This document shows positions 11,911-23,046 of a stretch of DNA of 64,000 nucleotides, in pieces (positions within the stretch are counted from its first letter, which is position 1; each line of letters begins with the position of its first letter). The position numbers were made by a program, and so were the translations under genes. This stretch comes from Gonium pectorale (Eukaryota; Chlorophyta; Chlorophyceae; Chlamydomonadales; Volvocaceae): the NCBI GenBank assembly GCA_001584585.1, contig LSYV01000001.1, forward strand, positions 151,069 through 215,068, given 5' to 3'. The notes under the pieces are model-generated. The model was not told the origin of the DNA. It was given only the letters and a program-made list of their open reading frames with translations, and ran no database searches.

Positions 11911-13820
11911 AAGGGCTTTCGCGCTCGTACGTCGGCCCTCTGCGGGGTGAGTCCGGAGCTTGGCGCCCAGCAGTGCGATGGCCTCCAGCCGCAGCAGCGG
12001 CACTTACAGGCGCCACTACGGTGCCATCCTGAGTCGACGAGGGCATCGCTGCCTGGCGCTCGCCAGGCAATAAGCTGCGCCTCGCTCTGTAGACCCGCGG
12101 CAGGGCGTTTCATACAGCAGCGTGCCTGGACGGGGAAGCATCCAGTGCAACTCCACCGTCAGCGCTGACACGAAGGCGGCTTTCAGCCAACCCCTGTCTG
12201 GGAGCGTGGCAGATATTCCTGCACGTCTGGGCGCCCGTCCAGCCACTCAGATCGCCACTGCAGGGCCCGGTGGCCCCTCAACCAGCTCGTAGTGGGCAGC
12301 GTGCTGTACGGCCGCGATATTTTGCTGGAGGCAGAGCTGCCGCCATTACCACGGCCGACATCTGATGATTAGACATGCCGTCAGTAATTTGTTCCCTTGC
12401 ATCTTGGGAGCATGAAACCCGGCAGGGGCAGCAAAGGGGCAGATTGTCATGCCAATCGGGCCTTCAGCACACGGGGCGGGGGCCCGTGTTACGCTGGCTG
12501 GCTCGGGTCCGCCCCGCCCTTCTGGACACGCCGATGCATCCTGTACTGCTATCCGACAGGGAGAAGTTCCGCACTTGTCTTGATGCCCTGCATGGACGGC
12601 GCGCTGTGCGCATGCGGCCCAAAGACATGGTCAGTAGACACCTTGTGCGCTTCACGGGTCATACATGCTTTGACACTATCTTGGAGCGATACAGATGTGC
12701 GCTGCGCTGTATCGTTCTGGTATGGGATGTTTCCTGGGTTGTCCAATAACCGTCTTGCATGCAAACATGTGCATGTTCTCTGAGACTACACAGCAACCTA
12801 TGCCACATTTTTGACGAATAGCTATCCTATTGAGTCCCTAATAGCATCCAGAAGCATGATGCCCCATGAGCAAAGCGTGTTCACCAAAGCGGCTCACGGC
12901 ATGTCGGCTTTTGCTTCGTAAGCGTATGTGGAAACCACAGCTTACTGCCTGGATGCTATCCAACACTCAATCATGATTGAATGGAGGTGCGACGGGCCTT
13001 GCACTGCAAATCGTCGCTTCCAACATGCGAGAGAGCATAAACAAGTTAGTTGTTTCCAGTTGCTATATTTATGGAGTATGCGCCTAACAACTCCGTCACA
13101 ATTTAGGGCAACCAGCCGCAAAGAATGCCAGGGAATGCACGAACATTTTAGTCCTGCCTAGCATATGGTAGAGGCATAATTCTCCAACACCAAGAGCAGT
13201 CTATTCCTGCAAAGGGGCTATGTCGCGGGCATGTACGGTCTGCGTACGGCAACAGTGCTGCGCTTCACCCTGTCCAATTTTGCCAGATCAGTACCAACCT
13301 AGCGCTCTCTAAGCACATGGTTACTTGGGTTGAGGCCCTGTAATCATGCTATTTTATTTCAATCAGTGTACAGTGCAACCCGCCTTCACGTGGGCTGCGG
13401 GGGGCAGCATGGCCGGCCAGGTTGGGTGGCACAGCACCCAGGACACCAAGCAAACGTGTTGTTTTACTTGCGGTATTCAGTGGCGCGTTCATTCCGCCAA
13501 TGTTGTACAGAGAGAGGGTCTTAGGGTCTCCAAGGGTATGGCAAGAATCGGAAAGCTGAAAAGAAAGCCACCTCGACGGACATACACACCCGAAGCCGCT
13601 ACGGTACCAGTAGGGCTAGCTGGTACAAGGCGTGGCGGGCGTTGGTACCGAGTAAACGGCCCCTCCCGTACCATGCATGGCAACAAACACCTCCTCTGGC
13701 CATTGGTAGCTCCGTGCAAAGCTCCCAACGCCAACTCGCGGCGCCGGGTCGAGTCCTCGCATAACGGCCGCTGCCCATGGAGACGGGCTGCTACCGCACA
13801 GAACATGGTCACCGGTTGGC
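11911..13820. repeat. Left-terminal partial array unit
   Basis: Matches the unit from the point corresponding to 24597 onward and lacks the ~0.57 kb insertion. It ends inside the next unit, 592 bp after the landmark, where transposon block 1 begins. Several variants (catgagcaaag at about 12864, agatatt near 12210, ccgacag near 12553) are those of units on the far right of the window rather than its nearest complete neighbours. Confidence 0.9.
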
Positions 13821-14051
13821 AGCCTGGTTATCTTCCATTTTGGGGATTCGTCAGGCTGCACGTTTTCCCCTTCTTAGGAGCCCATGGAATTCGTTTGGCT
13901 GGGGAAGATTTCGCCCTCACGGCACCGTGCCGTTTTCGTAAACGTTTTGAGGGGTACTGCCAGTGGTGCAAAACGAAAACCGGTGACTGTTTTTCGAAAA
14001 GCACGTTGACTGCACAAATCTTTTCGTTACAGATTCGTTTGTTTTTGCATT

Positions 14052-14129
14052 TTGCAGTTCGCACTTCATAGTTTGCAGCTCAAACATGACAGTTCGCAGC
14101 TCTCAATTCACAATCCTCAGTTTGCAGTA
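14052..14129. repeat. Subterminal short repeats of the hAT element (copy 1)
   Basis: Four close variants of the motif agttYgcag occur within about 80 bp downstream of the transposase stop, at roughly 14052, 14070, 14090 and 14118. hAT elements such as Ac carry clustered short subterminal motifs bound by the transposase, so that is a reasonable reading here. The same cluster occurs in copy 2 at about 33609-33686. Confidence 0.45.
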
Positions 14130-14226
14130 CCACATGCAGCGCATCATCAAACACATAAGCACTAAATAATCAAGAGCACCATAAACAGATATTATTTAGT
14201 CATACAGAGCTTGCCTCCGCATTGCG

Positions 14227-17200
14227 TTATGCGGCAACGGGCCGGCTCACACTGGCGGCTTGCTCATCCGCGGCCTCCACTGCTTCCGACACGTGCTTCA
14301 CACGGTTAGGGCGACGCGCATGGCTGCTACGGCCCGGGTAGCGCAACTTCTCACCCCACCGCGAAATGGCAGCAGGCAGGATCTGGAATTCGAACGGCCC
14401 ATACGGCGGCATGCTAGCGGACTGGCCCTGCAGCTCAATCTCCGGCCCGCACAGGTCAACGCGCATGAGGGCATCAAGCGTGCTCAGGGCCAGACGTGTG
14501 CAATCGTCCGACTTGATGCTGTTCATGGCGCTGAACCCCCGCTCGACCTCAGCGCTTGCCGGCTGCAGCACAAGCATGATCTGCACCAGCTTCCACACCT
14601 CCGGCGCGGTTTCCTCCGCCCTTAAGGATTTCATGAAATCCTTAAGGGCCTTGTAAAAGCGCCTGGCCCCAAGGATGTGCCGCGTCGACTTCTTCTGCCG
14701 TTGGGCCTCAGCAACCAGCCGAACAACGACCTTGTGCTTCCACTCCTCCACCAGCTTCGCAGCATCAAGGCGCCCCTCATACCAGTTCCCAAGGGCCTCA
14801 ATCTCCTCCAGCCCATAAGCCCGCGCTTCTTTCGCACCGGCCAGATTCTCGGGACTGAGGAAGGCAAACTTTGACGCCATGCCCAACGAATCGGACGGAA
14901 ACCTGTTGCGGATCATTTGGATGAGATCACCAGCAACCCGGTGGACAAAATTTTTGTTGCGCCACGTCTGCGCAGAAAACTGCGCCCACGAAATGGGCTC
15001 ATCCGTGCCCTGCCCACTGCAGTCCCTCCTGGTGAGCACAAGCTGGTGATCGTGATACTTGCCCTCTGAATCCTTCAGGCCAGACAACAGCTTATTGATG
15101 TCAGCGCTAAGGGACCCTCTGCTCGCCAACGGTGTGAAACCTGAACTTGGCCTCCAAGGCGTCAAGCTCCGCCTCCAGCCACTGCTCGACGTCCACCAGC
15201 GCCAGCTCCCGCTCCTGGAAACGGCAGCTTAGCTTGGCGATGATGTCCAGCATCTCGGTCATGATGTATGTCAAGACGAGGTTGTTGGCATCTCTGTTTG
15301 GTACAGGTTGATAAAACGTGAGCCCCGTAGCAAGGAAGTGACAGGTTTGCATGTGATTCCCGTCACAAGGCAGAATGTGCCCCGCTCTGCTGCTTGCATG
15401 CCATCTTTCCGTACAGAGGCAGTACAACAAAACATGTCGTCCTCTCAAGCCAACGCCTTGCTTGCTTACTTCAGCCAGTCGTAAATCGCCTCAGCTCCAG
15501 CACTGTCCTCCTCCTTGAAGAAGCCCAGCAGCACAGGGTACATGTCCCTCAAGCGCCGTACGCACCGGGACCGAGAAAGCCAGCGGATCCTGCAGGTAAT
15601 TGGATTTGGGCAGTGTCAGGCACTCTTACGCTGAGATAGGGTTAACGCATGTGTAGAGGGTCATCCAGGCCATAATCCCGCCTCATGGGTGCCCGGGATA
15701 CAGGACAGCCCCGTCTCATTGCACTCTTTGCAAAGGAGAGTCACCAGCTTCGAACAGCAATGCAGGCCTAAATCAACGGAACTGGCATTGATAAGTAACT
15801 CACACGTGCGGCTTGAGAAGTGCGTACTCCTTGGCCTCCATTTCCTGTTGCAGGTTCTTCAGGTCCTCCCTTCGTAGGCTGGAGTTCTTGAAGTAGCCAT
15901 ACACCTTCGAGAAGACGCTGTCCAGCTCCCGCAGCTCCTCGTAGTCCTTGAACAGGTCCGCGCAGCTGAGGGCAAGCTTGTGCGCCACACAGTGGAAAGA
16001 CAGAAGCCCTGGGCATGCGGCCTTCATCAGCGTGGCAACACCCTTGTGCTCCCCAACCATGACATTGGCGCCATCGCTGGTAAAGCCCACAATCTTGGTC
16101 ATGTCAATACCGTCCTCCTGAAAGGCAACATTAGTAACGGAGTTCAGTTTATGTATCATAGTGTGGCAGTCACAAAGGAGCAAGCATTAATGATGCAGCT
16201 GCAAGCAAACAAATGTGGTGTATCAATAATCAGCAAGATGCCGTGTGCACGCAGGCGCTACATAGCACCATGCTTGCTACTGCTGTATTAGGAATGGATG
16301 CAAAGCAAGTCACGTGGAAATAGCATGTTACGGCGTACAATCTACCGAGTAAACCAACGAATGCGTTGACAGCTCAGAGATTGGAGCACCACAACCAACA
16401 AACCTTCAGGGCCGTTTGCAGGATGTCAAAGAGCTTCTGCGACGTTGCACTGCCCTGGATGCGCTCATGCTGGCGGAAGCGATGAATCACGTCACCGTAC
16501 TCGTCCATGTAGGAGATGTAGATAGCGAGGTGGTGGTGAACGGAGCGATCCGTGGACTCATCAATTGTCACCGACAGGAAGTCGGAAGCCTTGATGGCCT
16601 CTAGCTCCTTTTCGTCAAGCACCTGAAGAAGAATTACGAACATGCTTGAAGATAGAGAACGGCGCATGTGTGACGTTATAGGCAGCAACGAGGAAGACAG
16701 CATTAAGATTCTGACCCATGGGTCAGCCTAGCACGACCAAGCCACAGGACCCCATGAGCGCCAGGCAGACAGAAGGGCGGCCAGGTAAGGGAAGCCACGC
16801 AGCGACTGCACAGGGGCAGCGACAGGGACCAAGTTTTGCAACAGCAAAGCCGGGAGGATCATCCCCACCCTTCGCATTCACCACATGACCGATGTACGAT
16901 GCGGAATGCTGTTCGAAGCATGCAATGAAATCCGCTATTGGGGCTCACATCATGTCGCTTGCACATGTGGAACGCAACGCGGAAGAGCTTGGTCATCAAA
17001 CCCTCGTTCACAGCCACCATCTTTTCGAGGACGCCGACTGTGTCCTTCGCTTTCTTCGCACGCGCCTCGAGCTGCTTTGCAGCATGCGTGTGCTTGTCAG
17101 AACCTAGGTGGGTAATCATGCATGCCATGGAGATGCGCTGCAAGGGCACAGGACAACAGGCCGTTAGATACCAAGAACCGCCAGAACAGGCTTACTCAAG

Positions 17201-18527
17201 ATTGATACCTGTTGGCCTTCGGGCTTTGTGAAATTGTTGGTTGCGCCATCACCGTAGAACTCAATGCAGATACGGCACTTTAATGACACGAGCTTGCTGT
17301 TGAAGTACAGAATGTTCTTATACATCTCAAAGTTCGGGTTACGCTGCAAGGCCTCGTGATGGGCCCGGCGCACATCAGGGTCCGCCCAGTCTGGAGGACG
17401 AGGGCACAAGTCGAATGTCAGCGGTTGCCAATACGCAGCGTAGGTGACATGCAATGTGAAGGCATTGTCCACGCACGGCGAGTCGGAAAGCAGGTATAAC
17501 GCACATCATGTTGCACAAAAGGTCCGTTTCGGTACTTACTGATGCTGCCCGAGGCCAAGGAGTTACGGCCGCCCAAATTCTTCGCAACATCAGCTTCCTG
17601 GTCCGACTCAACATCCTCGTCCGCAGGGCCCTCGGGCGCGCGGGCAGCAGCGGCTGACAGGTTGTTAGTCGGCAGCTTGACCGCAGTCGCAGGCTTTGCA
17701 CCCGCGCCCGCAACGGGCTTGGAGGCCGTAGCTGCAGGCTTCGAGTCTGCCGCAACAGCAGGCTTGGAGGCCGCGGCCGCAGGCTTTGAGCCTGCCGCAA
17801 CAGCAGGCTTGGAGGCCGCGGCCGCAGGCTTCGAGCCTGCCGCAACAGCAGGCTTGGAGGCCGCGACCGCAGGCTTCGAGCCTGCCGCAGCAGCGGGCTT
17901 GGAGGCCGTGGCCGCAGTCTTCGAGACTGCTGCAACAGCAGGCTTGGAGGCCGCGGCCGCAGGCTGTGAGCCTGCCGCAACAGCAGGCTTGGAGGCCGCT
18001 GCCGCCATAGCTGGTGGAGTGGTCTGGGAGGGGGCGGCGGCCTCCGCCCGAGGATGACAAGTTGCGCCTATACAAGGAAGATAACGGACGTGAAGGCGAG
18101 ACAACAAGCAAGTGCGTCCGCGCCGATCGCACCTTCGCAAGCCCGCAGAGCCGCGTCCAGGTTCTTCGGCTGAAGGCGACCCAAGCGCGTGGGCTCGTTG
18201 GCGGTCTGACAATATAAAAGGGAAGCGATGGATTCACGAAGAGCACCTCATTTTGCAATTTCAAAACAGGCTCACCTCGGTAGCGAGTGCACTCCTGTCG
18301 ATGGACTTCGGGGTGTCCTCAATGACGATGACCTCCTGGGAGGAGTCGGGGCGAGGCTCGGGGCGAGGCGAGGGCTTCCCCGCCATGGTGACCTTGGCAA
18401 ATGCTTCGCCAAGCGTTGCCTGCCTGCTCTTCTTCAGCGCAAAGACAGGCGACGAGCCAGGAGCAATGCCGTCCATGGCGGCGTCGCGGAAGCTCAGCTT
18501 GGAGGGCGAAGCGCTTGCGGAAGCCAT
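14227..18527 (-). pseudogene. hAT-family transposase, copy 1, frameshifted
   Basis: Cut-and-paste transposase of the hAT superfamily. Exons on the minus strand: 18527-18276, 18205-18133, 18067-17540, 17390-17209, 17137-16949, 16805-16746 (tentative), 16622-16404, 16117-15804, 15589-15470, then from 15293. The N-terminus has a SUMO-interaction-like EVIVIED and an Ala/Lys/Pro repeat. A zinc finger follows (CRIC with HLGSDKH). The hAT core shows TIDESTD (first Asp), TSDGANVM (second Asp), FHCVAHKLAL (CxxH) and RWLS. The C-terminal dimerisation region has PASAEVERGFSAMN, with the catalytic Glu. Relative to copy 2, eight bases are missing near 15111. This puts a stop at 15107-15109 and leaves the catalytic Glu region in a separate open frame (15165-14227). 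The original 23-residue-longer C-terminus is kept here. Confidence 0.87.
17716..18005. repeat. 45 bp coding minisatellite in hAT exon 3 (copy 1), about 6.5 to 7 units
   Basis: The landmark ggcttggaggcc recurs every 45 bp at about 17717, 17762, 17807, 17852, 17897, 17942 and 17987. On the minus strand each unit encodes 15 residues of the type SKPAVAAGSKPAAAA, a flexible basic Ala/Pro linker between the N-terminal region and the zinc finger. The unit length is a multiple of three, so copy-number change keeps frame. Confidence 0.92.
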
Positions 18528-19277
18528 TATGTACTTGTATTTGCAAAGTTGATGCACACTAGAGTTAATACCAAGGGATGAAAGCTAATAGGTTGTAGCC
18601 TGGAAGCAAAGTGCGAGTGGGCCGTACGCCACGCGCAAAACCCTCGCCCGCACCTCTGGAAAGAACCGCGTGTGCGGCGCCCTAAAGGAATGCGGACTGA
18701 TTCGAAGGTGTATTCCAAGGTGTCCAAATCACAACTTCGCATTGGATGCCTCGGACAGAATACAGAAGCATCTCTCCGTCTCCACGCTCTCAGTGATTCG
18801 TGCCCTGGGCCCACCACCAGCTGGACCAGCACCCAGCCGCCGCAGTAGGCAGCTGAGCTGCTGGCCGGAGGAGTAGAAGCAGCAGCGCAAGCAGTCGGGC
18901 GTCGGGGACACGGGGAAGCGCCCCAAGCCGCGCTCAGCACCACTACCGCTGTGCGCTTTCTCTGCCGGGCCATGTTGCCAGCGATCCCCAGCCACCAGCG
19001 CGCTAGCGGCGTCGGCAAGCGGTCCCATGCAGGTGGCGGGAGGGCCTTCGCGCATGGTGTCATGGGTGTCGGGCTGCAATTGCCCCAACAGCGAAGCCTC
19101 GGCCCCAGCCCCTAGACGGTGGCAGCAAGCCGGGCTGTCGGTAATTCATGGGTCCTGCTTCCTGGCTTCCTGCATCCTGCTCGATAGCTCGAAGCTCGAG
19201 GATTGGTGCCCACGACTTGCGGTGCTCACAGCTGTGCAACGAAGTTCATCCACATATGGTACGTACTACGTAATGTT

Positions 19278-19299
19278 ACACCCGCCTAAAGGCGGGTGT
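19278..19299. other. Perfect 9 bp stem-loop in hAT block, copy 1
   Basis: Stem acacccgcc / ggcgggtgt with loop taaa, repeated at 45604-45625 in copy 2. It could be a transcript hairpin or an element-end structure; nothing nearby decides this. Confidence 0.5.
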
Positions 19300-20298
19300 C
19301 CTCACGAGCCATAAGGTCCTGGACACGCCGTCTCTCTCTAATAGCGCGGGACTGCACCCAAAACCCTAAACAGCGTGCGCCGCAGGGGCGTGAGCCTCAG
19401 GGGCACAGCGGGCACTGCACTGATGACAACTGCGGTGTGCGGTGATGAGTGCAGCCTTGCGGCGAATTGCTGTGCCCACTAGGCGCTGAAGCGGGGTAGA
19501 GACGAGGACCATGACCCGCTCCCCCACCCCAGTATTCGTAATTCGTCCATGGGCCCCCCGGCTTTGACGGACGTGTAACCTGTAACCTGTAACTAGAGGA
19601 TCGCCGACTGCCGATTGGTGCACGCTGGTTTCCGCAGTCTGCAACCCAGGCCCTCACGCGCCTAGCTAGCTTTGATCCAAACATCCAATAGAGGCTCTGA
19701 CGCAACCGGACCTGTGGGAACTCGGCGCTTCGCTGCCAGTTTGCTCGTGGTAATCTGGAAAGGACTGTGTGCATCCATACAGCCATCAGGCGTCAGGCCC
19801 ACCGTTACATTTAGGAGTACAGAATCAGCAATGCTTGGAGTCTGTGTCGTAGATTTGCACGGAACCCTCATCCCAGAGACCCAGACTCGCACAAGAAAGC
19901 CGGACACACTCCATCGCCAGGGGTGGTTGCTCACACATGCCCCGCGCAAACGACTGTGCTTATAATCGGACTCAAACACTGCGTGAAACCAGTGCGCTCT
20001 CCTCCGCTCGTTCATACAGATGCAGGCCCGGCCTGGATCAGTAAGACGGGCCCTGGCCCACTCTTCCAACGACGTTCATCCGCATCCCCAGAGCAGCCGT
20101 GACAAACAACAGCTTGGACAAGGATGCGTTGCACAATAGTTATGCCAACTTACCACCTGAACCACGGCATGGGCGCTCTCGCATCTTGTTGGTACCCACC
20201 ATCCTTCAGCGCTCAATCCATGTGTCACACTTCTCGCTCCTCACCCAGTAAGCCACACGCACCACCGCAACAAACAATTACCAGCGCAAGCCCCACTT

Positions 20299-21541
20299 AT
20301 GATGTTGGTGCCAGCGGTGTGGCTGAGAGTCCCGGGCGCAAGACGGTGGCTCCAAAGGGAGCCGCATGCACAGAATGCAAGCTCCACCACCAGTGCCGCG
20401 CCAGCGCCACGCCAGCGCCACGTCCCAAAGCCTTAAGCCCAAAGCCCGCTTTCACCCTAGCGGTCCCGTTGGCGTTGCGGTGCTGCAACGGCGGATGCAG
20501 CCGCCTGTCGCCGTGCGAAGTTCAATGCTACTTGCAGCCCTGCGGATGGCAGTCGTGGGACGGATATGGCAGGAGCCGAGGACTACTAGACAGTCTAGGA
20601 ATCCGCCGTACTCTGCCGGCTCCTGGACCAGCAGAAACATCCGGGCCCCTAGCGTCTAGCGTCATGAAAGCGTAAGGAACCCGGATCTCCCTTCTGAAGA
20701 GCCAGCGCTTATTGAAGACTGCAGCAAAAGCCCCGGCCAGTCTCGCCGTATGTGTCCACAGGACCCCCACCTAGCGCGCAGCAGCCGCCGCCGCTGCGCA
20801 TCAGTTACGCAGCTACTAAAGCATTGTTGCCGCCGCTGCCCCGGCTCCTGTGCCCTCCAACGCCGCTGCTGGCAGGAGCCGCGCCGCAGCTGGATGACGC
20901 CTCCACCGTAGGGGCTTGCGTTGGCCGAAGCGGCAAAGCCTGACACTGCTTCAGAGCGCGCTGGGATAGCAGGGGGGAACTTAATGATGTTGGTGCCAGC
21001 GGTATGGCTGCGAGCCCTGGGCGCAAGGCGGTGGCTCAGAAGGGAACCGCCTGCACAATAACTGGGGGTGCGAGCTCCGCCGCATGTGGCGCACCAGCGC
21101 CACGCAATCTCTACGTCAACGCCCAAGCCCGCTTTCACCCTAGCGGTCCCGTTGGCGTTGCGGTGCTGCAACGGCGGATGTAGCCGCCGTGCGAAGTTCA
21201 ATGCTACTTGCAGCCCTGCGGATGGCAGTCGTGAGACGGATATGGCAGGCGCCGAGGAGTCAGCGCCTATAGTGGAGGAACCCGGCTCCTGGACCGCCAT
21301 GTAAGCGCTATAAAACCGGATCTCCCTGCTGACGAGTCAGCGCTTGTTGGAGACTGCAGCACAAGCCCCGACCAGCCCCGCCGCCTCGATTCACAGGGCC
21401 CCCACCTGGCGCGCAGCAGCAGCCGCCGCTGCGCATCCGTTCTGCAGCTACTAAGCATGCAGCGCCAATGTGACCGCCCAGTACAAGCTGCCGCCGCCGC
21501 CTCCTGGCTCTGTCCCCTCCAACGCCGCTGCTGGCAGGAGC
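20299..21541. repeat. Degenerate ~0.6-0.7 kb tandem duplication in hAT block, copy 1
   Basis: Two diverged direct copies, about 20299-20983 and 20984-21541. Both start at gatgttggtgccagcggt and share a stretch around ccctagcggtcccgttgg and the end ccgctgctggcaggagcc. They carry many substitutions and small indels, so this duplication is much older than the duplication of the whole block. Confidence 0.8.
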
Positions 21542-23046
21542 CGCTCCGCTGTCGCGTAGACGACAGAGTCAAAATGTTGCCCCCACTTCAATGCATTGGT
21601 GGTTGGCGCGAACGTGTTAATTGCTTCAGTGTGCGGATGGCATGGGCCCTCGTTACGGTGGCATGGGTGGATCCAAGTAGCCGCATGCACCACGAGACAG
21701 GGTGCGAGTCTGCGAGATTCGCCGCCAGTACCGAAGGTACTACGACCAGCGCCGCCAGGCCAGCTGCCGGCCTAGTGGCATAGTGATGCGGGGCCTCGGC
21801 GCCTTACCGGGCCAGGTTGAATGCTACTCGCACCTCTGTGAAGGACAGTTGTGGGAGGGACAGGGCACCGCGTTTCCCTTTTCAGGACAGAGGATCCTTC
21901 GCAGATTGAACATGCTGCAGGTCACAGGCCTCCACAAAGCGCCATGATCCCCTGACCCCCAGCTTTATGGTGAGAGATTCATCCTTCTATACGTCCCCTC
22001 TCCCCTGTCTCCCCTTGCCTTCTGAGCACCTCAGGACGCCCCTATTTCTACCATCCCTCTTCTGCTGTCATTGGGTTCCGCGACGCCTAGCTGTTCAGCA
22101 GTTCCAGTGCGGCCGGTACACACCGGTATGCCTATCATACCCGCCCGTCAGCATCTAACCCCCGTAGCCCCCGCCTTGCAGAAACAAATGTCTTTGGGCC
22201 GTCGTGCTGATCACGGGCATTACCGGGCGTGCAGCACGCGAAAGAACGTCCGGTCTCCGGTGCTTAGCCGCCATGCTGTTCCGCGTTGATGCGCGGGCGC
22301 GGCCGCGTCCACAGCCGCGTCCCGTTGCACGCGCTGCACCCAGCCGAAGTGGAACCGAGGTGAAGCCAGAAGCCTGAAAAAACCTCACAACGGGTCGTTC
22401 GGCGATAAGTCCTTATGTTGGCAACGAGCTGATGCTAATGAATCATTTACGTATTTGGATTAAAAGGGACGCGTTCGCTGGTGTAGCTAGTGAGACTCCG
22501 CAGGCCCAAGCGGTTGCTTCAAAATCGCAAGAAAGCAACTTAGCTACTTGCAATTTAATTTACAATTCGTTTGCTACAGTTGTAGCGGCATTTGTTGAAC
22601 GCATAATACGTCCCACTGTAAACCGTACACATGTGCCCAAACACGTACCCACCTCCGACCTCCAGCCAACCCGGTCTCAGCGTCCCACCCCAGACCCAAC
22701 ACTGCATGCTCGCATCAGACCTCCGGCCGTTACAGCCGCCTAGCCTGTTCATTAACGAGAGCTTCTTATATTGACACTTCGTTACAGGACCCCGATGCTG
22801 GGGGACCAGGCCTGCCACCCGGAGCCGCCGGAGGTTGCTGCAAGGGTAAGGGCAGCAAGGCAGAACCAGCACAACCTGCGGCCGTTCGTGATTGGCGGCA
22901 GATGGGATCGAACCCCTGCGATTCGGGTGGTCCACAAAACCTAGAATTCGTCTGGACATCGACGATAGATCATTTCACTGTACCTCAAATTTCTGAAGTC
23001 CGGAGCCATTCGGCACCCTAATGTTTCTTATATCATCTCATGTGCG

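Larger units (their letters stand above)
13821..23046. mobile_element. hAT-containing block, copy 1 (9226 bp)
   Basis: A non-array block inserted between two copies of the same 592 bp array segment (13229-13820 and 23047-23638). It holds a damaged hAT transposase gene (14227-18527) and about 4.5 kb of non-coding sequence upstream of it. True hAT termini, with short inverted repeats and an 8 bp target duplication, could not be located, so the block may be larger than the transposon. Its second copy is at 33378-49372. Confidence 0.8.
18528..23046. other. Non-coding upstream part of hAT block, copy 1
   Basis: About 4.5 kb upstream of the transposase ATG. It contains a degenerate internal tandem duplication (20299-21541) and a perfect hairpin (19278-19299). 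No protein family is recognised in any frame; the longest frames (for example 212 aa minus at 20662-21300) are low-complexity by-products of GC-rich DNA. It probably holds the transposase promoter and one transposon end. Confidence 0.55.

Noticed and set aside
17716..18005. Regular 45 bp repeats that might suggest a CRISPR array
   Set aside because: The units are contiguous with no unique spacers and lie in frame inside a transposase exon of a eukaryotic genome; this is a coding minisatellite.
19358..19371. Telomere-like ccaaaaccctaaac
   Set aside because: Only about one and a half copies of a plant/algal telomere unit, with no array; chance or trivial.
20662..21300. 212-aa minus-strand frame upstream of the hAT gene
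   Set aside because: It runs across a degenerate tandem duplication with no shared frame between the two copies and no motif.
22892..22945. tRNA-like T-arm (ggttcgatcc on the minus strand), also at 49218-49271
   Set aside because: The stem around the loop has mismatches and no acceptor, D or anticodon arms could be assembled; at most a decayed tRNA-derived fragment.
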